A stretch of 22,765 bases of DNA, taken from the NCBI GenBank assembly GCA_043818395.1, contig JBDRFZ010000025.1, positions 1 through 22,765 of the forward strand, given 5' to 3'. The notes beneath the pieces are model-generated. The model ran no database searches and had not been told where the DNA came from. It saw only the letters and a program-made list of their open reading frames with translations. The DNA is from JBDRFZ01 sp043818395 (GTDB lineage: Bacteria; Patescibacteriota; Patescibacteriia; 2-12-FULL-60-25). A program made the translations under genes and the position numbers. This document shows positions 6,730-12,830 of the stretch, piece by piece. Position 1 is the stretch's first letter, and every line of letters starts with the position of its first letter.

Positions 6730-7683
6730 ATGGAAAAGATTCAGATCATCGAAACCACGATCAACCACGACCTGCTGCCAAAATCGCTCTACGGTGATAA
6801 ACCTTATCGCGTCGACGGGAAAGGCCTGATAATACCTCACAGTTTCAAGCATGAAATTGAAAAACTCCTAAACAAATTTCTGGCAACTAGACTCTTCGAT
6901 AAGCAAGGCGTCTTCCTCCGTCTTGATCTATTCATTGACCCAGAGCTTGATCGCATCCATTTACTGGAGATCAATAGCCGCCTGGTCGATGGCTGGGGCG
7001 CATCATTCAACATCATCCGAGCGGCTGGAGAGAAAGTCGAAGAACTTTCAGTCGTAGCCAGCCGCGCTCTGTTTCCACCATTTTGGTATTTACCGCTTAG
7101 TAATCGGGTCTATCGGAATGATTTCGATTTCGTTCTTCGTGAATTAAACCTCTTGGGAGTAAGTGTCCTGGAAGCAAAAACGCTTGGCGACATACCGCCC
7201 TCTGAATGGGTTTACTACTATGGTTGGGACAGACCCAAAAATAACCGACCCCGCCTTGCGCCTAGCTCAGGATATGAAATCGAGAATAAAGTTCATTTAG
7301 CTGATTTTTCACAAACGTGGCATGGTGATCAAGTCAGAATTCCACGCGGTTACTCGAGGGGTAATACTGTTTGGGACGATATCCCCCGCGAACAGGTAAT
7401 CTTTAAGTTTTGTGAGAAACAATGTCCGGATTCGCGACGCGCCGGTTCTAATGTCCTTTATCCAAAAGAGGTTGGCAGAGGACGATTTACTAAGCAGTGC
7501 TACAACCGCGGCACGATTGTGGCACAAGATATCGTCTCTTCTCTTGAGTTCGAGGACAGAATCTGCCAGCTGGTACTCCTCACAAGCGGCGAGACAGTCA
7601 TTACAGGTTATGTTCTTTGGGCGCCTCGGATGGCCAGGGTCATCACCGATGCCTATGAACATGGGCCGTTATTGTGGACTTAA
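6730..7683 (+). CDS. ATP-grasp-like protein with apparently permuted segment order
   Basis: 317 aa, no named family recognised. Residues 57-90 (GVFLRLDLFID...IHLLEINSRLVDGWG) look like the C-terminal catalytic part of an ATP-grasp enzyme, with D66, E80 and N82 in the usual D...ExN metal-binding positions. Residues about 115-170 (NRVYRNDFDFVLRELN, WVYYYGWDRP) look like a pre-ATP-grasp N-domain. Residues 223-317 look like the ATP-binding middle: VIFKFCEK with K226, GTIVAQDIV with Q266-D267, then GYVLWAPR and HGPLLW at the C-terminus. Order is therefore C, N, middle rather than N, middle, C. This may be a circular permutation or a relic of recombination between tandem copies. Ligase or amine-coupling chemistry would be expected but the substrate is unknown. 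Start is the ATG after AAAAGGGATACCTA. A terminator follows at 7693. Confidence 0.5.
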   Translation: MEKIQIIETTINHDLLPKSLYGDKPYRVDGKGLIIPHSFKHEIEKLLNKFLATRLFDKQGVFLRLDLFIDPELDRIHLLEINSRLVDGWGASFNIIRAAGEKVEELSVVASRALFPPFWYLPLSNRVYRNDFDFVLRELNLLGVSVLEAKTLGDIPPSEWVYYYGWDRPKNNRPRLAPSSGYEIENKVHLADFSQTWHGDQVRIPRGYSRGNTVWDDIPREQVIFKFCEKQCPDSRRAGSNVLYPKEVGRGRFTKQCYNRGTIVAQDIVSSLEFEDRICQLVLLTSGETVITGYVLWAPRMARVITDAYEHGPLLWT

Positions 7684-7692
7684 TCACTTAAA

Positions 7693-7728
7693 GAGCCCTC
7701 TTGGCCGAAGAGGGCTCCTCAACTTTTT
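7693..7728 (+). terminator. Rho-independent terminator after the ATP-grasp-like gene
   Basis: GAGCCCTCTT (7693-7702) pairs with AAGAGGGCTC (7708-7717), then CTCAAC and five T ending at the ATG of the next gene. The next gene therefore needs its own promoter or read-through. Confidence 0.8.
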
Positions 7729-8304
7729 ATGAAAACCATTATTTTCGACATCGATGGAACAATTACGAACATGTGGCCAATTGAAAAATGCGTGCTTTTG
7801 TTTATGACCGATAATAATTACACAAATAAAATCGAAGAATTGAAGCGCGCCGGAGTTTCGGATACTTATGACATCTTTTCTAAAATCAGCAAATCACGAA
7901 TCACCAAGCAAAAATTCTTGAAACTCTACAATCGTAAATTCTTTGATTTATTAAATTCAAACAGATTGCCGATACCGGAAAAATACCCACTAGTTGCCTG
8001 GATTTCAACTAATAAAGAAAAATATCGTTTCGTCTTTGCAACAGGAGCTCAAGAATTAGAAGTTCAGTATACCCTTAAAAACTTGGGTATAATCGAATGC
8101 TTTGATCTCGATAATTCAATCAATAAAAGCAATTGTCGTTTTTCAAAACAGACTGGTATCCCATTTAAAATAATCAAGTCCAAAGTCGGTAATTGCCTAT
8201 TAATAACTGACAGTAAAAGCGACATTAAAGGGGCGCGCGTTGCAAACATACCTTCCATTCTTATAAGACCGAAACAAAATTCATTTAAACTTAGCTTTAA
8301 ATAA
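7729..8304 (+). CDS. HAD-superfamily hydrolase
   Basis: 191 aa with all HAD motifs: nucleophile and acid D7/D9 in FDIDGTIT (motif I), T105 in FATGAQ (motif II), a plausible motif III lysine in PFKIIKSK, and D161/D165 in ITDSKSDIKGA (motif IV). A helical cap lies between residues about 15 and 85. Such proteins are usually phosphatases or phosphoglycolate-phosphatase-like house-cleaning enzymes; the substrate is not predictable here. The ATG follows the T run of the preceding terminator directly, with no Shine-Dalgarno. The gene is AT-richer than its left neighbours and ends 12 bp from the convergent MazG-like gene, so it may belong to an acquired AT-rich block near tRNA-Leu. Confidence 0.82.
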   Translation: MKTIIFDIDGTITNMWPIEKCVLLFMTDNNYTNKIEELKRAGVSDTYDIFSKISKSRITKQKFLKLYNRKFFDLLNSNRLPIPEKYPLVAWISTNKEKYRFVFATGAQELEVQYTLKNLGIIECFDLDNSINKSNCRFSKQTGIPFKIIKSKVGNCLLITDSKSDIKGARVANIPSILIRPKQNSFKLSFK

Positions 8305-8316
8305 ATTTATTTAAAT

Positions 8317-8616
8317 TCAATATTCCCAAATTCTCTTTTTGTTTATCTCTTCTTTTTCTCTAAATGATTTTTCCAGATCTATTTCTAAACGATTGCAGAT
8401 ATCCAATAAAAAAATAAAAACATCCGCTACTTCGTTTCCTACCTTAAATTGTTCGGATGTTTTATCAATTTTCAATTTCTGTATATTCCTAGCCGCCTTA
8501 GCCAACTCCCCGCATTCCTCCATTAAAAGCATGAACAATTCTGCAACCGTAACTTTTTCAAAACCACGCTCCTTAATCATCTCGGCTACATAGTCTTGAA
8601 AATCACGGAGAGTCAG
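8317..8616 (-). CDS. MazG-like nucleotide pyrophosphohydrolase
   Basis: About 100 aa with the all-alpha NTP-PPase signature: EECGELAKAARN (EExxE) and NEVADVFIFLLDI (ExxD), which bind Mg2+. Single MazG-like domains hydrolyse non-canonical or excess (d)NTPs to the monophosphate and pyrophosphate. The 5' end is uncertain. The frame stays open into tRNA-Leu, where it reads WVRFPPRAP, a typical tRNA read-through. The first ATG, at 8580, would cut the conserved helix LTLRDFQDYV. Initiation near a CTG (8616) or ATA (8625) is therefore more likely. It begins about 34 nt after the tRNA CCA with no terminator between, so it may be translated from a processed tRNA transcript. Confidence 0.72.
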   Translation of the reverse strand: MTLRDFQDYVAEMIKERGFEKVTVAELFMLLMEECGELAKAARNIQKLKIDKTSEQFKVGNEVADVFIFLLDICNRLEIDLEKSFREKEEINKKRIWEY

Positions 8617-8649
8617 GTTTTCTATAAGTTTAAGACGCTCATAAAATAC

Positions 8650-8733
8650 TGGTGCCCGGGGTGGGAATCGAACCCACATGCCTTTCGGCGCCTGATCTTA
8701 AGTCAGGTGCGTATACCGTTTCGCCACCCGGGC
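8650..8733 (-). tRNA. tRNA-Leu(UAA)
   Basis: A class II tRNA of 84 nt including encoded CCA (8652-8650). Acceptor GCCCGGG (8733-8727) pairs with CCCGGGC (8660-8654). The anticodon stem CCTGA/TCAGG encloses CTTAAGA, anticodon TAA. The variable arm CGCCGAAAGGC and T arm GTGGG-TTCGATT-CCCAC are clear. There is no intron. The 5' end is 7 nt after the HNH gene stop, so it is probably transcribed with that gene, unless a promoter lies inside the HNH 3' end. Confidence 0.95.
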
Positions 8734-8740
8734 GTAAAAT

Positions 8741-9217
8741 TTATTTTCGTCTTCTCATATTTCTACCTCTATGTGTCGGTTGCAGACTATGACAATTAGG
8801 ACACAAAATTCTTAGATTCTCAAGCCTATTATCAGTTCTGTCACCATTAATATGGTCGAGTTCTAACGGCTGATAACCCTCTATATTCTTCTCATCCCAA
8901 CCACATGCCTCACAAGCCGGCCGTTTTATACCAACTGAAAATAGACGCTTCTTTAATTTATTACTTTGAAAGGTGCTATTTTTTATTAAAATTTTTTCTA
9001 AGGGTATGCGAGGTGATAATAAACCTTTAATCCCTTTATTCCAAGCCGAACCTTTAAAATGACTGTGATCAATTTTGTATTCTTTTAAATATTTGTTTAT
9101 TTGTGAGTAATTTCCTCCTGCAGGAACCAATCCTAACTTACGTAATACTTCTCTAATGCTATAAGAAGTCTTAGCCGCATTTTTTAGATCTTCCGGCCTC
9201 CATTTCCTTCGTCGCAT
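8741..9217 (-). CDS. HNH endonuclease with N-terminal helix-turn-helix region
   Basis: 158 aa. Residues 1-60 (RPEDLKNAAKTSYSIREVLR, LGLVPAGGNYSQINKYL, FKGSAWNKG) match the DNA-recognition part common to phage-type free-standing HNH proteins. The nuclease part has CEACGWDEKN, the core LELDHINGDRTDNRLENLRI and CPNCHSLQPTH, i.e. two CxxC zinc knuckles and the His-Asn-His set. Such genes act as homing-type or restriction-type nucleases. It lies between an intact tRNA-Leu (7 nt downstream) and a 24-nt tRNA-Leu 5' relic (upstream), suggesting insertion at the tRNA locus. An extended -10 TGTGATAAT lies 8 nt before the ATG. Strongly AT-rich. Function in this cell is unknown. Confidence 0.85.
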   Translation of the reverse strand: MRRRKWRPEDLKNAAKTSYSIREVLRKLGLVPAGGNYSQINKYLKEYKIDHSHFKGSAWNKGIKGLLSPRIPLEKILIKNSTFQSNKLKKRLFSVGIKRPACEACGWDEKNIEGYQPLELDHINGDRTDNRLENLRILCPNCHSLQPTHRGRNMRRRK

Positions 9218-9225
9218 TAAATAAT

Positions 9226-9234
9226 ATTATCACA
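9226..9234 (-). promoter_or_regulatory. Extended -10 of HNH gene
   Basis: TGTGATAAT on the minus strand ends 8 nt before the ATG at 9217, giving a leaderless or nearly leaderless transcript that may run on into tRNA-Leu and the MazG-like gene. Confidence 0.45.
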
Positions 9235-9264
9235 TGGTACACGCTCAAGTCTATATAGCTAATA

Positions 9265-9288
9265 CGTATACCATTTGGCCACCAGGGC
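9265..9288 (-). pseudogene. tRNA-Leu 5' fragment (relic)
   Basis: On the minus strand, GCCCTGGTGGCCAAATGGTA plus TACG matches the first 24 nt of the intact tRNA-Leu at 8733 with 21 identities. Similarity stops in the D arm; no anticodon stem or 3' half can be found downstream. It is a truncated copy of this or another tRNA-Leu. Confidence 0.7.
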
Positions 9289-9298
9289 ACGATAAAAC

Positions 9299-9327
9299 GT
9301 ATAACGTTGTTCGTATAACGTATAACG
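9299..9327. repeat. Three CGTATAACG repeats
   Basis: CGTATAACG occurs at 9299-9307, 9312-9320 and 9319-9327, the last two overlapping. It lies next to the tRNA-Leu relic in a 278-bp gene-free spacer. No function is evident. Confidence 0.6.
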
Positions 9328-9470
9328 AAAATCTTATGACCGTTTAAATTCTAAAAGTCCGGAATTTAACTTACTGGCATGCCAAAGATATGGCGAAAAT
9401 CAAAATTCGTCAATCATCAAGAATGAAAAATCCTTAGTTTAACCTCAGACGACAAATCGTATCGATTAAG

Positions 9471-9486
9471 TGATACACTTGGATGG
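9471..9486 (+). promoter_or_regulatory. Extended -10 and weak ribosome-binding site of Nramp-like gene
   Basis: TGATACACT (9471-9479) fits an extended -10, and GGATGG (9481-9486) lies 9 nt before the ATG at 9496. If both are used the leader would be only about 10 nt, so one of the two may be fortuitous. Confidence 0.4.
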
Positions 9487-9495
9487 ATGTAATTT

Positions 9496-10749
9496 ATGTG
9501 GAGCTTAAAAAAACTGTACAAAAAACTAGGCCCTGGATTTATTACGGGCGCCTCGGATGATGACCCTTCGGGGATTGCAACATACACCCAAGTCGGCGCG
9601 CAATTCGGTTTAAAACAATTATGGACAGCTCTTTTAATGCTACCTTTCATGATCGCCATCCAAGAAATGATTGCCCGGGTTACCATGGTTGCCGGCCAGG
9701 CGCTCACCGCCATCATGCGGCGCCATTATCCAAGATGGATAGTCTGGATAGTCGTCTTGATGATTTTTCTGGTTAATACCATAAATATAGGCGCTAATCT
9801 TGGTGCCATGGCTGATGCAACCAAACTGATCCTGCCCGACGTTCCTTTCGTCATATATTTAATCGGTTATTCCTTACTAATCCTGTTTTTAGAAATCTTT
9901 TTAACCTACAAAACATACGCCAAGGTCTTAAAATGGCTGGCCTTTAGTCTGTTCAGCTACATGATTACGGCTTTTATCGTCACGACCGATTGGGGTGAGG
10001 TGCTTTATCGCGCCATTGTGCCGACGCTTGAAATCAATCGTAATTTTATTCTAGCGATAGTGGCGGTCTTTGGTACGACTATCTCTCCTTATCTTTTCTT
10101 TTGGCAGTCTAACGAAGAAATTGAGGAAGAAATCGTCCAGGGGCGTAAAACCATAGCCGAACGCAAAGGTGCAACTAAGACAGAGATAAAAGACATGCGC
10201 ATGGACGTGAGCATTGGCATGATTTTTTCCAACCTCATGACCTTTTTTATCATTACGACCGCGGCCATGACTTTTTTCAAGCGGGGTATAACAGATATTC
10301 AATCTTCAGCCATGGCCGCGCAGGCGCTTGAACCTCTTGCCGGAAAATTCGCATCACTAATATTTGCTGTCGGTATAATCGGCACGGGTCTTTTGGCTGT
10401 ACCCGTACTCTCCGCAACAGCATCCTATGCATTAGCCGAAGCTTTCGGCTGGAAATCCGGTTTGTATAAAAAATTACGGGAAGCTCATGGTTTTTACGGA
10501 GCCATAACACTCTCGACCCTGGTCGGACTTATCATGAATTTTACCGGCATTAATCCCATCAAGCTTTTATTTTATACCGCGGTTTTAAACGGAATCATTG
10601 CACCGTTCCTGATAGCCGTCATCATCCATATTGCCAACAACAAAAAAATCATGGGCAAGCACCGCAATGGGATAATTTCCAACTTACTTGGTCTGACGCT
10701 ACTTATTTTCATGACCTTAGCCGTAATAATGCTTTTCGCCATTCAATAA
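9496..10749 (+). CDS. Nramp-superfamily divalent cation transporter with altered metal site
   Basis: 417 aa with about 11 transmembrane segments and the Nramp fold signature GPGFITGASDDDPSGIATYT at the start. Canonical Mn/Fe Nramps carry DPGN in TM1 and MPHN in TM6. Here TM1 has D23-P-S-G and TM6 reads GTTISPYLFFWQ (I196-S197-P198-Y199), so the TM1 Asn and the TM6 Met that favour soft transition metals are replaced. These changes are like those described for Nramp-related Mg2+ transporters, so Mg2+ or another hard cation is a reasonable guess rather than Mn2+. A charged cytoplasmic loop follows TM6 (EEIEEEIVQGRKT). The gene stands alone; a palindrome and the ruvB promoter follow it. Confidence 0.82.
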   Translation: MWSLKKLYKKLGPGFITGASDDDPSGIATYTQVGAQFGLKQLWTALLMLPFMIAIQEMIARVTMVAGQALTAIMRRHYPRWIVWIVVLMIFLVNTINIGANLGAMADATKLILPDVPFVIYLIGYSLLILFLEIFLTYKTYAKVLKWLAFSLFSYMITAFIVTTDWGEVLYRAIVPTLEINRNFILAIVAVFGTTISPYLFFWQSNEEIEEEIVQGRKTIAERKGATKTEIKDMRMDVSIGMIFSNLMTFFIITTAAMTFFKRGITDIQSSAMAAQALEPLAGKFASLIFAVGIIGTGLLAVPVLSATASYALAEAFGWKSGLYKKLREAHGFYGAITLSTLVGLIMNFTGINPIKLLFYTAVLNGIIAPFLIAVIIHIANNKKIMGKHRNGIISNLLGLTLLIFMTLAVIMLFAIQ

Positions 10750-10764
10750 CCAACGCTCCATGCT

Positions 10765-10783
10765 GGGCGCGGAAACCGCGCCC
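10765..10783. repeat. GC-rich palindrome upstream of ruvB
   Basis: GGGCGCGG (10765-10772), AAA, CCGCGCCC (10776-10783). It is preceded by GCTCCATGCT and followed by CTA and CCGCCCTA, the same arrangement as around 3909-3928. It could also act as a hairpin at the end of the Nramp-like transcript, although no T run follows. Confidence 0.65.
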
Positions 10784-10838
10784 CTACATGTTCCCCGCCC
10801 TAGCCACGAACCGCTTCCTGCGCTACAGTTTTTGCGAT

Positions 10839-11867
10839 ATGGAAGAACCAATTCGTTTAATAGCCGGAGAATCACAGGAATCTGATGTTATTTTTGAATC
10901 AAGTTTACGCCCTAAGACGCTGGCTGAATTCATCGGTCAACCAAAACTCAAAGAAAATTTATCCGTTTTTCTGGAAGCGGCAAAAAAACGCCAGGAACCG
11001 TGCGAACATGTGTTGCTATACGGACCACCAGGGCTTGGCAAGACAACACTGGCCCATGTAATCGCTAATGAAATGGGCGCTAACGTTAAAATAACCAGCG
11101 GTCCGGCTTTGGAGCGTGTTGGTGATTTAGCCGCGATCCTGACTAATTTGGAAGATGGAGATGTTTTGTTTATTGATGAAATCCACCGCATGAACCGTTC
11201 GATCGAAGAAGTCCTTTATCCGGCCATGGAAGATTTTGCGCTTGATCTTGTGATCGGCAAGGGTCCGACCGCGCGGACGCTTCGCTTGGATTTAAAACGA
11301 TTTACCCTGATTGGTGCGACAACTAAAATCAGCCTGCTCTCCGCGCCGCTGCGTGACCGCTTCGGTTCTGTTTATAATCTGGTTTTTTATGGGCATGATG
11401 AAATGGAGGCTATAGTCAGAAGGTCGGCAACGCTTCTCAATATTCCGATAGATGCGGATCCTGCGAGATTAATCGCCACGCGCGCCAGACGTACCCCGCG
11501 TATCGGCAACCGCCTGCTAAAACGCGTAAGAGACTTCGCGCAAGTCAGAGGAAATGGTATTCTTGATGGAGAAACGGTTAAAAAAGCTTTGGATACTTTA
11601 GAAATCGACCCAAAAGGTCTGGATGATACGGATCGCCGAACTCTCAAGGCAATCATCGAAAAATTCGGTGGCGGTCCCGTAGGTCTCACGACTTTGGCAG
11701 CAGCCACAAACGAAGAAGTCTCGGCGCTCGAAGAAGTCATCGAGCCGTTTCTACTGCAAGAGGGGCTACTCGGCCGGACACCACGCGGTCGGATAGCCAC
11801 GGAACTCGCCTACGAGCATCTTGGTTTCACAAAACCAGCTTCCACGCCGCAAAATACTTTGTTATAA
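10839..11867 (+). CDS. ruvB: Holliday junction branch-migration ATPase RuvB
   Basis: 342 aa from the ATG at 10839 (MEEPIRLIAGE), close to the 336 aa of E. coli. An in-frame ATG at 10788 adds 17 residues that read through the upstream repeat and is rejected. Walker A GPPGLGKTT at 62-70, Walker B LFIDEIH with D113-E114, sensor LIGATTK, arginine finger R172 in APLRDRFG, and the C-terminal winged helix with LGRTPRGRIAT. RuvB hexamers drive branch migration with RuvA; RuvA and RuvC are not in the window. TACAGT about 12 nt upstream is a possible -10 and no Shine-Dalgarno is present. It is followed after 4 nt by a small membrane protein gene, so the three genes to 12750 form an operon. Confidence 0.97.
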   Translation: MEEPIRLIAGESQESDVIFESSLRPKTLAEFIGQPKLKENLSVFLEAAKKRQEPCEHVLLYGPPGLGKTTLAHVIANEMGANVKITSGPALERVGDLAAILTNLEDGDVLFIDEIHRMNRSIEEVLYPAMEDFALDLVIGKGPTARTLRLDLKRFTLIGATTKISLLSAPLRDRFGSVYNLVFYGHDEMEAIVRRSATLLNIPIDADPARLIATRARRTPRIGNRLLKRVRDFAQVRGNGILDGETVKKALDTLEIDPKGLDDTDRRTLKAIIEKFGGGPVGLTTLAAATNEEVSALEEVIEPFLLQEGLLGRTPRGRIATELAYEHLGFTKPASTPQNTLL

Positions 11868-11871
11868 AACT

Positions 11872-12126
11872 ATGGTTCCAATGTCTTATTTTCTAATAAC
11901 CTGGCTGATCCTGCTCGGATTTTATTTCATTATGTCATTGATTTCTGTTTTACAAATGGTGCGTTTTGGCATAGCCGGCTTCGGAACATATGTCTCGACT
12001 GTACTATTTCTTTCGTTCTTCGTTATCACCGTCCTGGGTTGTAGCTTTTTTCTTCTTAATGTTGATTGGACACAAAACGTTAGTCTTTTCGAAGGCCTCT
12101 CGTCCTCTCCCTACCTTAACCCCTAA
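11872..12126 (+). CDS. Small membrane protein in ruvB operon, unknown function
   Basis: 84 aa (81 if started at the second ATG, 11881). Two hydrophobic segments, about 7-27 (FLITWLILLGFYFIMSLISV) and about 41-63 (VSTVLFLSFFVITVLGCSFF), with a short polar C-terminal tail. No family recognised. The gene starts 4 nt after the ruvB stop and ends 3 nt before the PH-domain gene, so all three are surely co-transcribed and translation may be coupled. A longer frame starting at 11821 lies inside ruvB and is not used. It may assemble with the PH-domain protein next door, which is also membrane anchored, but that is inference from position only. Confidence 0.7.
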   Translation: MVPMSYFLITWLILLGFYFIMSLISVLQMVRFGIAGFGTYVSTVLFLSFFVITVLGCSFFLLNVDWTQNVSLFEGLSSSPYLNP

Positions 12127-12129
12127 CCT

Positions 12130-12750
12130 ATGCTTCATCTAAATCATCTCCCGGGAGCCGACCTGCACGAAGCAAGCGCAATAGTCTATCGCCGGCATCC
12201 GATAACTCTGGTTCCGTTTTTTTTCCTAGCTTCCTTCGTATTTTTTTTACCGGCTGGTGCCTACCTTACTTTCTCCAGACTCATGCCAAACGTAATCACT
12301 GTACCAGAATACTTTGCAATTTTTATCATGAGTGCAAGTTTATTTTTTTTATTCGGTTTACTTTTCCTGTTCCAATATTTTTTAGATTACTGGTGCGATG
12401 TTTTCATCGTAACCGACAAGCGCATTTTGGATATCGAACAAAAGGGACTTTTCAGCCGTACGGTTTCTGAACTCAGACTATATCGAACGCAAGATGTAAC
12501 GACAGAGGTAAAAGGCATAATGCATTCAATCTTCGACTACGGTGATGTTTTCATCCAAACTGCCGGAGAAAAACAACGTTTTGTTTTTGAAGATGTCCCA
12601 CATCCGACGCAAATTGCTAAATTGATTCTTGAACTGTCGGAAAAAAATCGTGCCGAGCAACTCGAACTCGCGGTCGAAGACTTTGGCCTACCTGATGCTG
12701 ACGATGTCCATGCTAAAAAAGAAGCTATGGCAAAAAGAATCGAGCCGTAG
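12130..12750 (+). CDS. Membrane-anchored bacterial PH-domain protein (YdbS-like, bPH2)
   Basis: 206 aa. Two transmembrane helices at about 26-47 (ITLVPFFFLASFVFFLPAGA) and 63-85 (YFAIFIMSASLFFLFGLLFL) precede a bacterial PH fold at about 88-172: DVFIVTDKRILDIEQKGLFS, RLYRTQDVTTEVKGI, FDYGDVFIQTAG, FEDVPHPTQIAKLI. This order (TM pair, then VTxxRI...G.F......L..I.dV) matches the bPH2 family, usually found in pairs in Gram-positives; their biochemical role is poorly known, with envelope stress a common suggestion. The C-terminal 30 residues are charged. Third gene of the ruvB operon. No terminator is obvious after it; the 80-bp spacer to the next gene contains a CAGTAGT tandem. Confidence 0.82.
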   Translation: MLHLNHLPGADLHEASAIVYRRHPITLVPFFFLASFVFFLPAGAYLTFSRLMPNVITVPEYFAIFIMSASLFFLFGLLFLFQYFLDYWCDVFIVTDKRILDIEQKGLFSRTVSELRLYRTQDVTTEVKGIMHSIFDYGDVFIQTAGEKQRFVFEDVPHPTQIAKLILELSEKNRAEQLELAVEDFGLPDADDVHAKKEAMAKRIEP

Positions 12751-12830
12751 TTAATATATAGTAGCTTGCAATTCAGTAGTCAGTAGTTAGGGAGTATTCT
12801 ATCCCTTCTACTACATGCTAAATACTGTGT

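Noticed and set aside
6678..6790. Short upstream frame MSLTQTYKDELFIKGIP before the ATP-grasp-like gene
   Set aside because: It begins inside the terminator hairpin, is in another frame and ends after about 37 codons; a frameshifted true start cannot be excluded but nothing supports it.
8617..8679. N-terminal extension MWVRFPPRAP of the MazG-like gene
   Set aside because: It is the 3' half of tRNA-Leu read as protein, a well-known annotation artefact.
8650..9288. Group I intron or split tRNA-Leu(UAA)
   Set aside because: The intact tRNA has no interruption in its anticodon loop, and the relic ends in the D arm rather than at the usual intron site.
9218..9495. Metal riboswitch ahead of the Nramp-like gene
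   Set aside because: No yybP-ykoY or M-box-like helices could be recognised; the spacer holds the tRNA relic, CGTATAACG repeats and a promoter-like box.
10788..10838. Upstream ATG for ruvB
   Set aside because: The extra 17 residues are encoded by the repeat and promoter region and do not resemble a RuvB N-terminus.
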